A program made the translations under genes and the position numbers. Below, one piece after another: positions 36,798 to 47,612 of a stretch of 64,000 bases of DNA (the first letter of the stretch is position 1; every line of letters begins with the position of its first letter). The stretch covers positions 16,071,001 through 16,135,000 of the forward strand of contig OX387202.1 of NCBI GenBank assembly GCA_947561715.1. The letters run 5' to 3'. The DNA comes from Ascidia mentula (Eukaryota; Chordata; Ascidiacea; Phlebobranchia; Ascidiidae). The notes beneath the pieces are model-generated. The model saw only the letters and a program-made list of their open reading frames with translations, was not told the origin of the DNA and searched no databases.

Positions 36798-39411
36798 CTG
36801 ATCGAGAATGTACAACAAGAAACTCAGCGTATGTTGGTGGAATCCCTGGGTAAGCTGGCATTGTTTTTTTCAACATAAGGGATATGAGCCACCCAGAATC
36901 ATCATCAATAGGGTCACACGCCTATAAGGAAAGCGGAAGCGAATCAAAACCAAAACGCATGTAATGCAAAACAACTTGGGGACAATTTGTCGCAGAATGG
37001 TTATGGCATCTCTCAATATTGAAAGTAGCAAACGTCACAGAATGTTCGTTTTTTTAACAGCAACTTTATACCTGAATAAAAAGTACTTTTGGAACTTTCT
37101 TTAGATCAGGACAGTTGTCTCCGTCAAATTTGGTCATTAGAGCCCCAACTGTTAGATCATCGTCCCAATTGCAACCCCTGTTATTTTTGTCATTGACAGT
37201 AAGTACGGCAAAAAGGAAAATGCTGCTGTTTCCATGATCGGTATTATCAAAGTCTGGAATAAAAACGTGCAAAACTGTGAAGGATTTTTATAATCTGATA
37301 ATTTTCTTTAGCGGTAGACGTAATGACTTGCTGACAACACAGAAATTTTGTTGTTACCACGGCTCCAGCATTGAAAACATGGTAAATACAACTGTACAAA
37401 TTGATAAAACTGTCTGAGGCTTGATGTAAAGTTCTTGATACCCACGTGTGTCAATTTGGGCAGAAATATCTTTGGTGTTTTTATAGGAATAACTTTGAGC
37501 AATAAAACCCATCTTTTCTGCTGTTTCATATAAGTGAATTTGGTCCAGTTCACCATAATTGGAAGTATAGTTCTAAAATAGAATAGCGAGCATTGTCGTT
37601 TCGACCTAACAGTAGTATGATGCAAATCTATGTCATTTTTTTTGTACCTCAGAGGAAAATATCAAAAAGTGGTTTGGTGTACGGTGGTGTTGCAGGACAT
37701 CCGGAAATATATCACGTTGAAAGCTAGTTTGTTGGCCTTCATTTCCTCTAGAACGTTAAATTGGACAAAAATGCAGAGTTTATTCCATTGTCACACGTAA
37801 AACATTCACTTACCTAAAGTAAAAGTCATGAGTCAACTGTGACGTCACGGATGCAATTTGCTTTATAATACAATTTGTGGGCCTACCATCTACTTTCCTG
37901 ACTACCTCAATATCTTTTTGAACCAAATTTCTATTCATGTGGCATAAGACCTAAATAAATATAATTAACAATCAACAATTAACAATCCATGAAGTTATTG
38001 GGTATTTCGTAGAAACAACAATCATGCATGTTCACCGACAAACATGGTTGGATTAACAAGATAAAAGACGTGATCACGTGTTTAGAGCGTATACTAATTA
38101 TTCATATTGGAACTCAGAAATGAAGACACACAAAATATTTTCGGACGCGGTTCTAAAAGCGGTTGAAAAGGTGTCGAAAAGGGGGGCTAGAGTCTAAAAT
38201 GCTTTAATAGACATGTAAAGATCTTAATCCACGACAGGAAAAGTAACATTTCCCACTGGGTAATGCAGTGAGTGCAAATTTTAAAAAGAACTATGCCCTG
38301 GAATCTATTTCAAACCAATATTTTTGGATTAAGTTTAACTGCAGTAAACTAAGGGTGTGATTTGAAAACTTCTTACCTCGTTCAAAGTAAACTGTGTTTT
38401 TTGAAAATGGTGGTCAAACGAATCGCACAGCTCTTGAACAAATAAGGATCCCTTAACCTTCTTACGTTTCGATTTGGTTGCTACAAGTTTTCAAGGTGAT
38501 ACTTGTTATAAAGTGTCGCACATATTTTGGCATGAAATGTTTTGAAGTATTTCATTTCGTGTTATTGTTCATAATATTAGCGTTACCAGGTTGTGAAGAG
38601 TGTGCAATGAGGAAATGTGCCTCCGGTGCTACTGACAACTCTGCTAGATCTTGGAGTTCAGGTTTTTGAACATTTTGTCCAGAAAAAGCTTCAAACAGGT
38701 CTTCGTGACGTCCTCTGCATGTCTGAACAATCATTTCAATATATTTGCAAAATGTTGCGAAAAATTGTGTCAAACTTTGAATTTTTTAGGAATTATTCAC
38801 TCTGATCGGTTTAATCACCTGCAGGAAAAATAATTTGGGAATTCCTTTCAAAGCCGGGCATTTAGCGGCGGTGAAGTAAGATAGTATGTCTCGTGCCAGA
38901 TTCAGAAAAGTGTCACGTGCACTTAACTCTGGCCCATTTTCCACTGTATAACCGTGAGTGAGAATTGCACACGCAAAACAAGAGTAGTTATCATCATGAA
39001 ATTTAGCATCTGAAAACGAAGGTTCGTATAACTGTCTCCAAGAACATAGAAAACAAAGCAAAAGTTACAATTTTGAATTTTTTCTACTATTTCCGTTTTC
39101 GTGCAATCCTTGAATGTTTCATGTTTAAAACCAAGCTTCGTTGCGACTTCCTCTAATCGATTTGCATCTTCATTCGTTCCTTCCCGTCGATTCATATTAT
39201 CGAAGTTCTGTTTGCACACAGAAGTTAACTTAGAGGGCAAACGACACGCCCACTTACTGTGTTTTCACAATGACCACCTCATGATTGAAGATGAAAAATC
39301 GACCAAGGTTTGTGTGGTCTGTAACTTTATATTGATGCTTCGGTCCATTTGATTCGGAGTGGCTTGTTTCAGTGCGATCACTTGTTGCGAAATCAGGTTT
39401 GAATACTTCTT
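36798..39411 (-). CDS. casp3: double-module caspase, incomplete at both ends
   Basis: Ten minus-strand exons, all open and in phase: 39278-39411, 39069-39207, 38819-39009, 38587-38722, 38377-38480, 37814-37950, 37648-37747, 37446-37572, 37072-37253, 36798-36921. Module 1 keeps an RREGT Arg, THG with the catalytic His, TCRG with the catalytic Cys (Thr in place of the usual Ala) and the Arg five residues before the GSLFVQ strand. Module 2 has TVND where His-Gly should be but keeps Cys in ACDPIDDD. The first exon, which should end in phase 1, was not found upstream of 39411. The two final exons present in casp1, 2, 4 and 5 are also missing, so the gene is either truncated or continues in diverged exons. 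Head-to-head with casp4. Confidence 0.75.
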
Positions 39412-39918
39412 CTAAAAAAGGATTATGTAGAATATACACGGAAGGTCGAATCTCGGGCTAAATATGTGCAAAGCCTTTCGAGTCAAATAAACTAGGACTT
39501 ATTTTTAACTCATCCGGCTGTGATTTAAAATGAATGATTAAATTTTTGAAAATGTCTTTCACAAAGAGATTTTTTTTCTTTCCATATCGGGCAGAGACTG
39601 TGGAAGTCTAAAAGTTGTTTCAGTTATATCTTTAAATCCAACTTAAACACATATCTATTCAAATGTCAAACTATGCATTGGATTTTACATTTTGTGCAGC
39701 AGATGTGTTTATGAGAGAAGTATGATACTTTTGGGTCGTCTGTCGCTGCTATGACATAATATGCAAAGAGCACCGAGCGTTTCATTTTTTTCATTCTTTA
39801 TTTTTTTGGCCAACCTATAATTCTTTGTTATAATTTATTTTGTAAATAGCTCCGACCTTCAACTAATTGCTTGTTGGTAAAAATAAGTTATCCCAACAAC
39901 GAGGAAAGACGTCCAGGC
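39412..39918. promoter_or_regulatory. Intergenic space between divergent casp3 and casp4
   Basis: The first casp4 ATG and the most upstream recognised casp3 exon are about 507 bp apart on opposite strands, so both promoters, and the missing first exon of casp3, should fall here. I see no clear TATA box or conserved site. A shared bidirectional promoter is an inference from geometry only. Confidence 0.3.
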
Positions 39919-42900
39919 ATGACTCAAGAATCAAAACGACTAAAAAGGACAACGGAGAGCGCCGGCACCTCGGGTGTGTAATATTGCTAAACATAATCGC
40001 AGCATCGGACAAATATATATTAGGTTTAATGCATGATTTGTGTTGAATATCCTAGTAGAACAATTTAACAAGTTATTAGTTGGAAATCAGCATGCTGGTT
40101 AAATTTGACTAACCTCTCAGAAAAGATTTTCCAAGTAACATCGTTAATTGTAGGTTGTTTTTACAACATTTGAAACGTCTCATCTGGAAAGGTTACGCAA
40201 ACGTTTAGGTCGTGATGCAAACTTATGATGTATAACCATTTGGGGGGTCCACCTCTGTAGTAAATGACACACACAATACTATTCGGCACTGAAATTTTGC
40301 TAATCTTAATTTGAAACAACTTTGTTCCAGCGGAACCTGGTTTGCCACTATTACCTGATGCCAACAGCGAAACCCCACATGTATTTACCGATCCTGTCAA
40401 TGATGACACCCGGTATCCAGTCAACAAAGATTATCCTGGTTTATTAGTGATATTCAATCATGAAGTGCGTTAAAAGGCATAACTGCCTTCTTATTTCATT
40501 ACACGACAACCACAACTTAATGTGGACCGCACTTCTGAATCACTATTTCTATTTATTGTTTAATGTGTTATTTTTTGCTGTTTATTGTGTACTTAGTATA
40601 ATGATGGAGCTACCCCAACCGCGTCTGATGATGGGATAAGTTTTTGCCGAAACGTTTTTGTATGTAACAGGACAATGTTGACAATAGTATGGGCCAATCT
40701 CTTCATTTTTAGAATTATGAGCAAATCCGTAAAGAGTGTTCACTATTATGGATAAAACGGTAAACTACATTTGTTTTAGAAATATGAAAACAGTGATTCT
40801 GACAATATTCGAGAAGGAACAGACCATGACGTTCAGCGATTGGAAGCTGTAGCCAATGATTTGAAGTTTACGGTCCTTAAGGGAAAAAACTTGAAAAAAA
40901 AAGAAATATTTGATGTCCTGAAATCATGTTTGTACCTCACTTAAATTTTACCTTTTAAGTGATTTTAACATTACTTGCAATGTTCTATTTCAGGTTCTAC
41001 TGATAAAGAAAAATATGACAACCACTCGTGTTTTATGTGCGTGTTTTTAACTCACGGAAGAACTGGAAAAAACGGTACTGAACTTGCTGCATATGACAAG
41101 CTCTTTGAATTGAGAAAAGTTTTGAGTTATTTTACTGAAGGAGAGAGCCCAATGTGGTCACAAAAGCCAAAACTATTCGTTATTCAGGTAAGACGAATAT
41201 ACACTCTACACCAACAATTTGTGACTCAATGGTGATACAAAAGTTTTTATTTTCAAAAAACATGCGATAAAACGAATGCTTTTTAAAAAAATCATCACCG
41301 GCCAATGCATTTACCAACGTAGGCATGCAGAGGAAAAGCAAAGGAATTGTACAGATCAAAAGACATGAAGCGAGTTCAGAGACCTGACGTGAAGGAAATC
41401 AACAAATTGTCAGTGTCACCAGAGGCACATTTTCTTGTTGCGCAGTCAACACTTCCAGGTATGCGATGTGGATTTATATTTAGGGAATAAACGCCAAAGT
41501 ATATGATGTTTTGAATCATATACGTGGTAATGCCTGAAACTAAATACGACTTACAACGTAAAGCATATGTCTTGTGCCTGCAGACTGTAAATCATTACGT
41601 TCTTTAACAACTGGCACCTTCTTCATTCAAACTCTTTGTAACTCATTTGAAGAACTAATTTCCAAAGATCGGGAGTTTACCATCGATGAGGTAATTTTTG
41701 TTTCCTATATTCGAAGAAGTCAGACAATATTCGTGACATCATTAACCTAAAGTCGTTTTCCAATTTTTGTTCGCAGACTTCAAATTTTTTCTTTTTTTTT
41801 TGGACACGTTGTGGGCATTTTCGGAAGCAAGTTAAAACATATAAATGTAAAATAATTTGAAACAATTGTTGCTCTGCGTTAATATGATATACAATCGAAA
41901 CTGTTTATTAGGTTCTGTGCAACACTTGCCACGACATGGCCACCACTTCACTGTATGTCAAAGATCAAGATCTGGAAGAAAAATTCTTCAGAATGCAAAT
42001 GGCGTCAATAACGACCCAAATGACCAAGGAGCTTTACTTTAAAGATGGGTTTGTGTTTTAAAAAGAAAATATCACTTCGCAAACTACATTTATTTCTATA
42101 TAGGATGAAACAGGACCGAAAATGGAACGTTTTTTTGATAATAATTCAGAATGTAGGAACTTTTTTGTCTTCATATACCTTTTTTTAAGTTGTTTTTCTT
42201 ATTTGCAGAAATACACTAACAAGTTTGGTGCAGTTGACGAGGAAAGCCTCATTAATGCTGCGAAAAAATTAAAATGCATTCCCGCAAAATTGTATTTTCA
42301 TACGAAAGAAGATTTAAACACCAAACTAAGAAGTAAGTGACAAACCCAATGCCGTACGCCAAATTTTCTGTCGGGAAAATATCAAGCTTTGTAAATTTTC
42401 GTGCTATTATTAGGTTTATCTTCTGTCCTTCTTAAACAAACTAACGTGTTTCTCTGTGCAATGCTGATGGAGAGAGACACTTTAAAGATTGGAGAAGTTT
42501 TAAACAGGTTTACTTGGGACAACTGCACAGAATTAAAGCATCAACCTAAAGTTTTTTTTGTCAAGGTATCGTCCTAAGTTAGTTTTTGGAGTGATACAAT
42601 TAATTGCGTTTAGCAGGAAACAAACACACAATTAATAGTGCAGTTAATACCTACTTTTCATGATGCAAGGACCCAGAATTTCAGGCTGACGACAATGCTG
42701 AGGGTTTATACAAAGGAAATTCATTCATGAAAAAAAGCATTCATTTTCCACCAACATTGGCTGATTTTTTGGTTGTGCACTCATCTTCATGTAAGTTACA
42801 ACATGGCAAAAAAATGACATGCCGCAAGTCATAAAATACCGTCATCGTTGTTTAACGAAAATTGATTGCGGCAGACTCGAATGTTCGTCTTTTGAAAGTG

Positions 42901-43288
42901 TTATGATACAGTTAGGAATATTCATAATTTTCAAACAAGTTTTTGAATAATTTAGTGCAAAGTTTCATTGTTCATTTAGACTTAAAGGTTGTTACTTACA
43001 CATGGTTTGCCTCTTTTTCAAAGGTGACTATCAAGAAGCAGACGGGCATCAATCGTTGTTCGTACCTTATGTGATAAACTGACTGAATTTCAAGATAAAC
43101 TTGACATCTTGCAAGTAAGTTGTTGTATGACTTGCTCCACATCCAGACACTAAACAAGATCTTGTAATTTCCAGACCATGAAAAAAGTCAACTTTACCAT
43201 GTCGTTGAAGGGGTACAACCAAGTACCGCTTGTTACCTCACACCTCAGGAGTTCTGTGAAACTTGCAGTAATACGTAATGTTGAATGA
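39919..43288 (+). CDS. casp4: double-module caspase with intact first module and interrupted second module
   Basis: Thirteen exons: 39919-39973, 40331-40464, 40780-40927, 40994-41187, 41323-41458, 41584-41690, 41912-42048, 42104-42152, 42209-42332, 42414-42565, 42670-42790, 43024-43114, 43175-43288. The start is an ATG in a 55-bp exon that splices in phase 1, as in casp1. Module 1 is textbook: IREGTD Arg, LTHGR with the catalytic His, QACRG with the catalytic Cys, LRSLTTG with the pocket Arg. Module 2 has CAMLMERD at the His site and VKDPEF at the Cys site, so both residues are lost. Exon 12 is 91 nt where other copies have a length of 3n+2. In the spliced frame this gives TGA after GTG ATA AAC, although conserved codons (TLCDKLTEFQDKLDILQ) continue in another frame. 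The product would stop inside module 2. Confidence 0.8.
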
Positions 43289-43562
43289 AAAGTTGAAAAT
43301 ATAGTGATTCAGTGCAATGTTGGGTTTAAGAATGTAGTTTATTTACAAACAACATTACAAACAATTATGTAATGTTTTTAGTCATTACTTTACGCTTAGC
43401 TTTATTGAGCGTTTATCCTAAATATTGCCCGCTACTTATTCAGTTTTACCAGCTTAATCTTAACACACTGTTCTGTTATTGTATAGCGTCTTTGCGTATG
43501 TTATGCAACTCTGTTTAACAAACTTTTCACCAAACAATTGTGTCTTGTCAGTATTGTTTCGA

Positions 43563-43568
43563 AATAAA
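43563..43568 (+). terminator. Candidate poly(A) signal of casp4
   Basis: AATAAA about 275 bp after the casp4 stop codon, the first one seen on this strand. Function is inferred. Confidence 0.4.
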
Positions 43569-45221
43569 CCAATTCGCTACATAAACTAGACTGTGTTTGT
43601 AATTACAAATTTAACATAACATTTTCTCCATCCACCAGAATTGCAAATATGTCAGCTTTTGTTATAGCAAAGAACAATAAACAGTTGAAAATTTTCGCCT
43701 TCATGATTTATACCAGAATCAGTGCCGCCTGGTGTTATTGCCTTGCAGCACCTGTTTACCACAGGTCGTATACGCTAGGGGCGCACAACCTTTTAATTAA
43801 TACCGGCCGCATCACACAGACTTTATTTTACCAACAGTCGCCAGTGAGACCAAACTGATAATTTCGCATTTAATTATGCATAAAAGTGTACTAAAATGAT
43901 ATATTTAACAATTTTTCTTCAAAAATACATGACCTTATTCTGTTTTATAACAAAGACTGACCAATTCAATAAGCCAAACATCCAAACATAACCTGTTTTT
44001 TCACAATGCACGGCCGACAATACAAATGTAATATAAAGCATGTTTACGTCCGCAGGTTGTGCACCCCTGGTAAACGAATTTCATTTCATTGTGGAAGGGC
44101 GGAACGTGGTTACAATGTTAAGTAGTATTGGTGAGAAACCAGCTTATTTAATGTCGCCAATGGCGTTGGTGGATTTGTGAAGCTGATTTCGACAGCTCAC
44201 TGTGATGAGTTTTGGAAAGATTTGCTCTGTGTGGGCAAAAATTTAACGTAGGGCATAATGGCACCCAGCTAATAACAGCAAGTTTATCTTTTAATGAGTA
44301 AAATTTTTTGAAATTGGCTTTGGTTTATACTTGTATCATGGCTACACAACACTTTTATAATTTCCCTAAAATTGACAAGAGTCTAAATGAAATTGGCATT
44401 GCGTGAACAATTGATACAGGAGTCAAAGCCAAAATATTTGACAGAGATATATTACTCATACGTTTCAAACACAATGCCACTTTGTGACTTGACTTCCTCG
44501 CAGTATTTACAAGAAACAATTCCTTAAACAATACAAAAGTATGGTCACGTCACCACACCGACTCTTGCCTTTCTAAGGGCCATGAGACCAATTGAGTTGG
44601 TACACAGGATTTTTCCAAACAAAACTGTTTTCAACGATGAGTCAAAACCAACAAACAAAGTCTTTCTTAGGTCAAGTCGATCCGCATATATTATTGAGGT
44701 TGGATACCTTACAGACTTTAAAAAGCATATAATATGAAATATAATGGTTTACACCGAAGATGCAGCTGTATATAGTTTAACATATTCGTTGTGTTATTCA
44801 CTGTTTATTACCACAAGTATCCAATCCTAAATTATGAAATGACATAAATGTGACAACTCATTCAAACATAGCTAACTCCGTAAATGTAAAATGAGCTTTG
44901 TACAGCACGTATAGCTAAAGCAGTTCTTGTCGCGTGCCTATCGCGGATTTTAAAGTCACATTAATATATGGCTAGCACATCACAGGGCATAAATCCGTCC
45001 AAAACTCGATGTAAAAGCAATGTTGCCAAACAACTATTTTAACAATAAATTGTTGACGGTGGAAGCAATGCCATGCTTACGCATAGCAAGGCGGGATCGC
45101 CCCACTGCGCAGGCGCTTTATATTTGGCGATCACAGCTGTAATATTATGATCATAAGGTTCACAGGCCAAGCTGGATCAGCCACTTCTCCCGACAAGTCG
45201 GAGCGAGATCTGACAAATTAA
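43569..45221. other. Gene-free stretch between casp4 and the tRNA-like sequence
   Basis: No recognised gene. The last ~150 bp before 45222 are GC-richer (gcgggatcgccccactgcgc near 45090) than the surroundings and may belong to the tRNA-related element, as its tail on the minus strand. Confidence 0.4.
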
Positions 45222-45294
45222 GCTCCCGGTGAGGTTTGAACTCACGACCCTGGGCTAACCAGGCCCAACGCTCTACCAACTGAGCTACAGGAGC
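45222..45294 (-). tRNA. tRNA-Thr(GGT)-like sequence, probably a SINE head or pseudo-tRNA
   Basis: The minus strand folds as a 73-nt cloverleaf: acceptor GCTCCTG with CGGGAGC, D stem GCTC with GAGC, anticodon stem TGGGC with GCCCA around loop CTGGTTA, T stem GTGAG with CTCAC around TTCAAAC. The A box (tagctcagttggtagagc) and B box (gttcaaacc-like) are well preserved. The anticodon would be GGT. Animal nuclear genomes normally read these Thr codons with AGT, and there is one extra base between the D and anticodon stems. I therefore favour a tRNA-derived SINE promoter over a working tRNA gene. Confidence 0.6.
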
Positions 45295-45829
45295 TCAGTG
45301 GCTTCACGGGGTATATTAACTTGTGACAACCAACAACTTTTTAGTGCATAATAGGTGCAATGATATTGACGAATTGGTGACTTTGTCTAAACCGACGCGT
45401 TTTTTAATAAAAACAAGTAAAACAATACTGTAGATCAGTTGTTGTTTAAATTTTCGGCGATTGCTTAATTGGTTGGTAAGAGGACTGTTGCGAGAATGAC
45501 CGTGAGTCTTGTGATGTGCGTGAACGTTGTACGGCGGTCGTTAAATTGTTGCGAAGCATGAAATTTGCACTCGAAAGTTGATCTGTGTATGTTTTATGTA
45601 TTTTTCATGTTTTATTAACAAGACGCCTTTATAGTAAAACCATTGTGAGGTATTTAGGTTTTACTGGTGAACCATTACTGTAGAGTCCGGGTACTTTACC
45701 GAATGAAGGAAGCAATGTTTGGGTAAAGATTATAATTAAGGTTCCAGGGTTACGTTTGGTGGTACGGGGTTGTTGCTTGTTTGTTTTTACATATAACTAA
45801 AATTGAATGACGATTTTTTTCTTTAGTGT

Positions 45830-46330
45830 TTCACCCTTATTCTTGGCGAGCGTGACATTTATTTGGTTTATGGCCACTTGTCGCAATTTGCCCGAGGGCC
45901 AGCACTTTAATTTGCCAATAGATCAACTAGGTATTGTATATATGTACATTATGTTGTATATTCATCACTTGTACAAGAAAATGTGAGTATAATAGCACAG
46001 CACACTAAATGCAGTTCCAACAGAGTTAACAATCACAAAAATCAACATGTATATATACATCATCACGCGCAGACGACTGAGGCAAAATTACTATTATTTG
46101 GACAATTTAATGTTCTATTTTTTTCATTTATGTTTTTGTTCTTCAGCCATTATTATTCTTGGCTTTTCAGTCGCCACAGTCACCGCCTGTGAGAGGTGCG
46201 TTGTAACAAGCTGAACGTCAAACGAACTGACGCGCGACATTATCAAGTTACATTCTGGCATGATCTGATGCACGAGGTATGCTATGAATTAAATTTGCAT
46301 TTGGATTACGCTTTCGATATCTAACTAAGA
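45830..46330. repeat. Duplicate of the relic C block (11740-12200)
   Basis: Sequence from about 45845 to the terminal caspase exon at 46124-46264 matches 11740-12150 in the same orientation, for example ctaggtattgtatatatgtac and agcacagcacactaaa. It carries a caspase terminal exon on the minus strand together with its 3' flank. Confidence 0.75.
46124..46264 (-). pseudogene. Caspase relic D: isolated terminal exon
   Basis: A single open terminal exon (IMPECNLIMS...LVTTHL, then TGA) is homologous to the last exon of casp5 and relics A and C. No other caspase exon is recognisable between it and casp2. It is probably the remains of a gene or a partial duplication. Confidence 0.65.
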
Positions 46331-47612
46331 CAATAGAAAAAACGTCAGAAATGTGACTGCAAGAATCAGCCTTTGCAGGTCGGTAGGAATCTCACTAAGA
46401 CAATGGGTATAAACCCAAATATGCCAGTCGAAAATTAATTGGAACAGTCCGTTATTCTAAAATCAAAAATCCTTGTCGGGATTTTACGGAATTTATAGCG
46501 TTTAATTTTCTCAAGTTGGCGTCGTAATTACTATGTAATTCACATGATTCCGACGTTGTTAAATGCGGTGTCGCGACGAAATAAACTGATAAAACGTACT
46601 AAAAATTTATATTGGTGCTATTCCAAAACCGTGGCAATCTGCTGTGAATGCGGCTAAAAAAGCATAATAACTAGGTATAACATGACAAGTTATCAACATA
46701 CATTAAAAGTGTCGATTAAATTGCCTTTTAGATACTTGTTAGTACAGTTTACTAAGTAGCGATAGGGGACGACTGAACAAATAAAAAAAAATGATTTTAC
46801 CACGGGTTTAAGTGATTACATTTCCATTCTTGAACCACACTTTGAATTAAAACGTATATACGAATCAAACAACGCCTGAATGATTTTGCATGTCATGTTC
46901 TTAGCAGCACTGTCAGGAAGACACGTTTAAACACCTGAAGTTTGAACAACAGACTAAAGCAAACGAATGTCCTGCATCAAAATTTCATGTAATGTAGGTT
47001 TTTGTGATGCACAAGTTTCAAGGCCTGGCACCACATTCTGACTTTCGAGCATGAGGGCAGCAGCAGGCCCTATTCCGCAAAACTACTTCAAAGGTAATGG
47101 TTTTAGTCGTTTCTAAATTGATGTACATTTATTACTGACCTCGGTTTTTGGTTTATACTCGAGGCAGGCAACGCTTAGCACAAACACAAGTGACAGCAGT
47201 GTTTCTGAATATACATAAGCTTACTAGAACATGTGCAGCAAAACAAGCGAACGTAATAAATTGAAGTTAAAGGCAAACAAAATACACATAATATTTTTGC
47301 GTTCAAGTTGCGGCCAATACAACATCATCAGGGTAAACTGAAATAAACCAAGTGGCAATTAACTTGCTCAGAGCAAATGTAAAACGAATTATGTAGAACC
47401 AGTTATACTCTCGTTTTTCTTAGCTCATAAAATACACACAATTGCAATATAAGTGACCTCTATAAGGCGGTGAAAAGTACATCGCGGCGTCAGCAACAGC
47501 ACACCAGAAATGATATTCAAATTAAGAAAACACACATCAAAAAGAAAACAAACTTATGCACAAATTTTTTTCAATGTAAGCAGGTACACGTTTACCAATT
47601 TATATCACAATA
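46265..47612. other. Intergenic region containing the 3' flank of casp2
   Basis: From about 47010 to 47612 it is the inverted copy of the casp1 3' flank. The portion 46265-47000 shows no gene or repeat that I recognise. Confidence 0.5.
47128..47133 (-). terminator. Candidate poly(A) signal of casp2
   Basis: AATAAA on the minus strand about 480 bp after the casp2 stop, in the inverted copy of the casp1 3' flank (compare 7045-7050). Confidence 0.4.

Noticed and set aside
42104..42188. A frameshift or readthrough in casp4 exon 8
   Set aside because: Using the donor after CAGAAT (42152) gives a 49-nt exon in the expected phase ending FLIIIQN, parallel to FLIFCSE in casp1, so no frameshift is needed.
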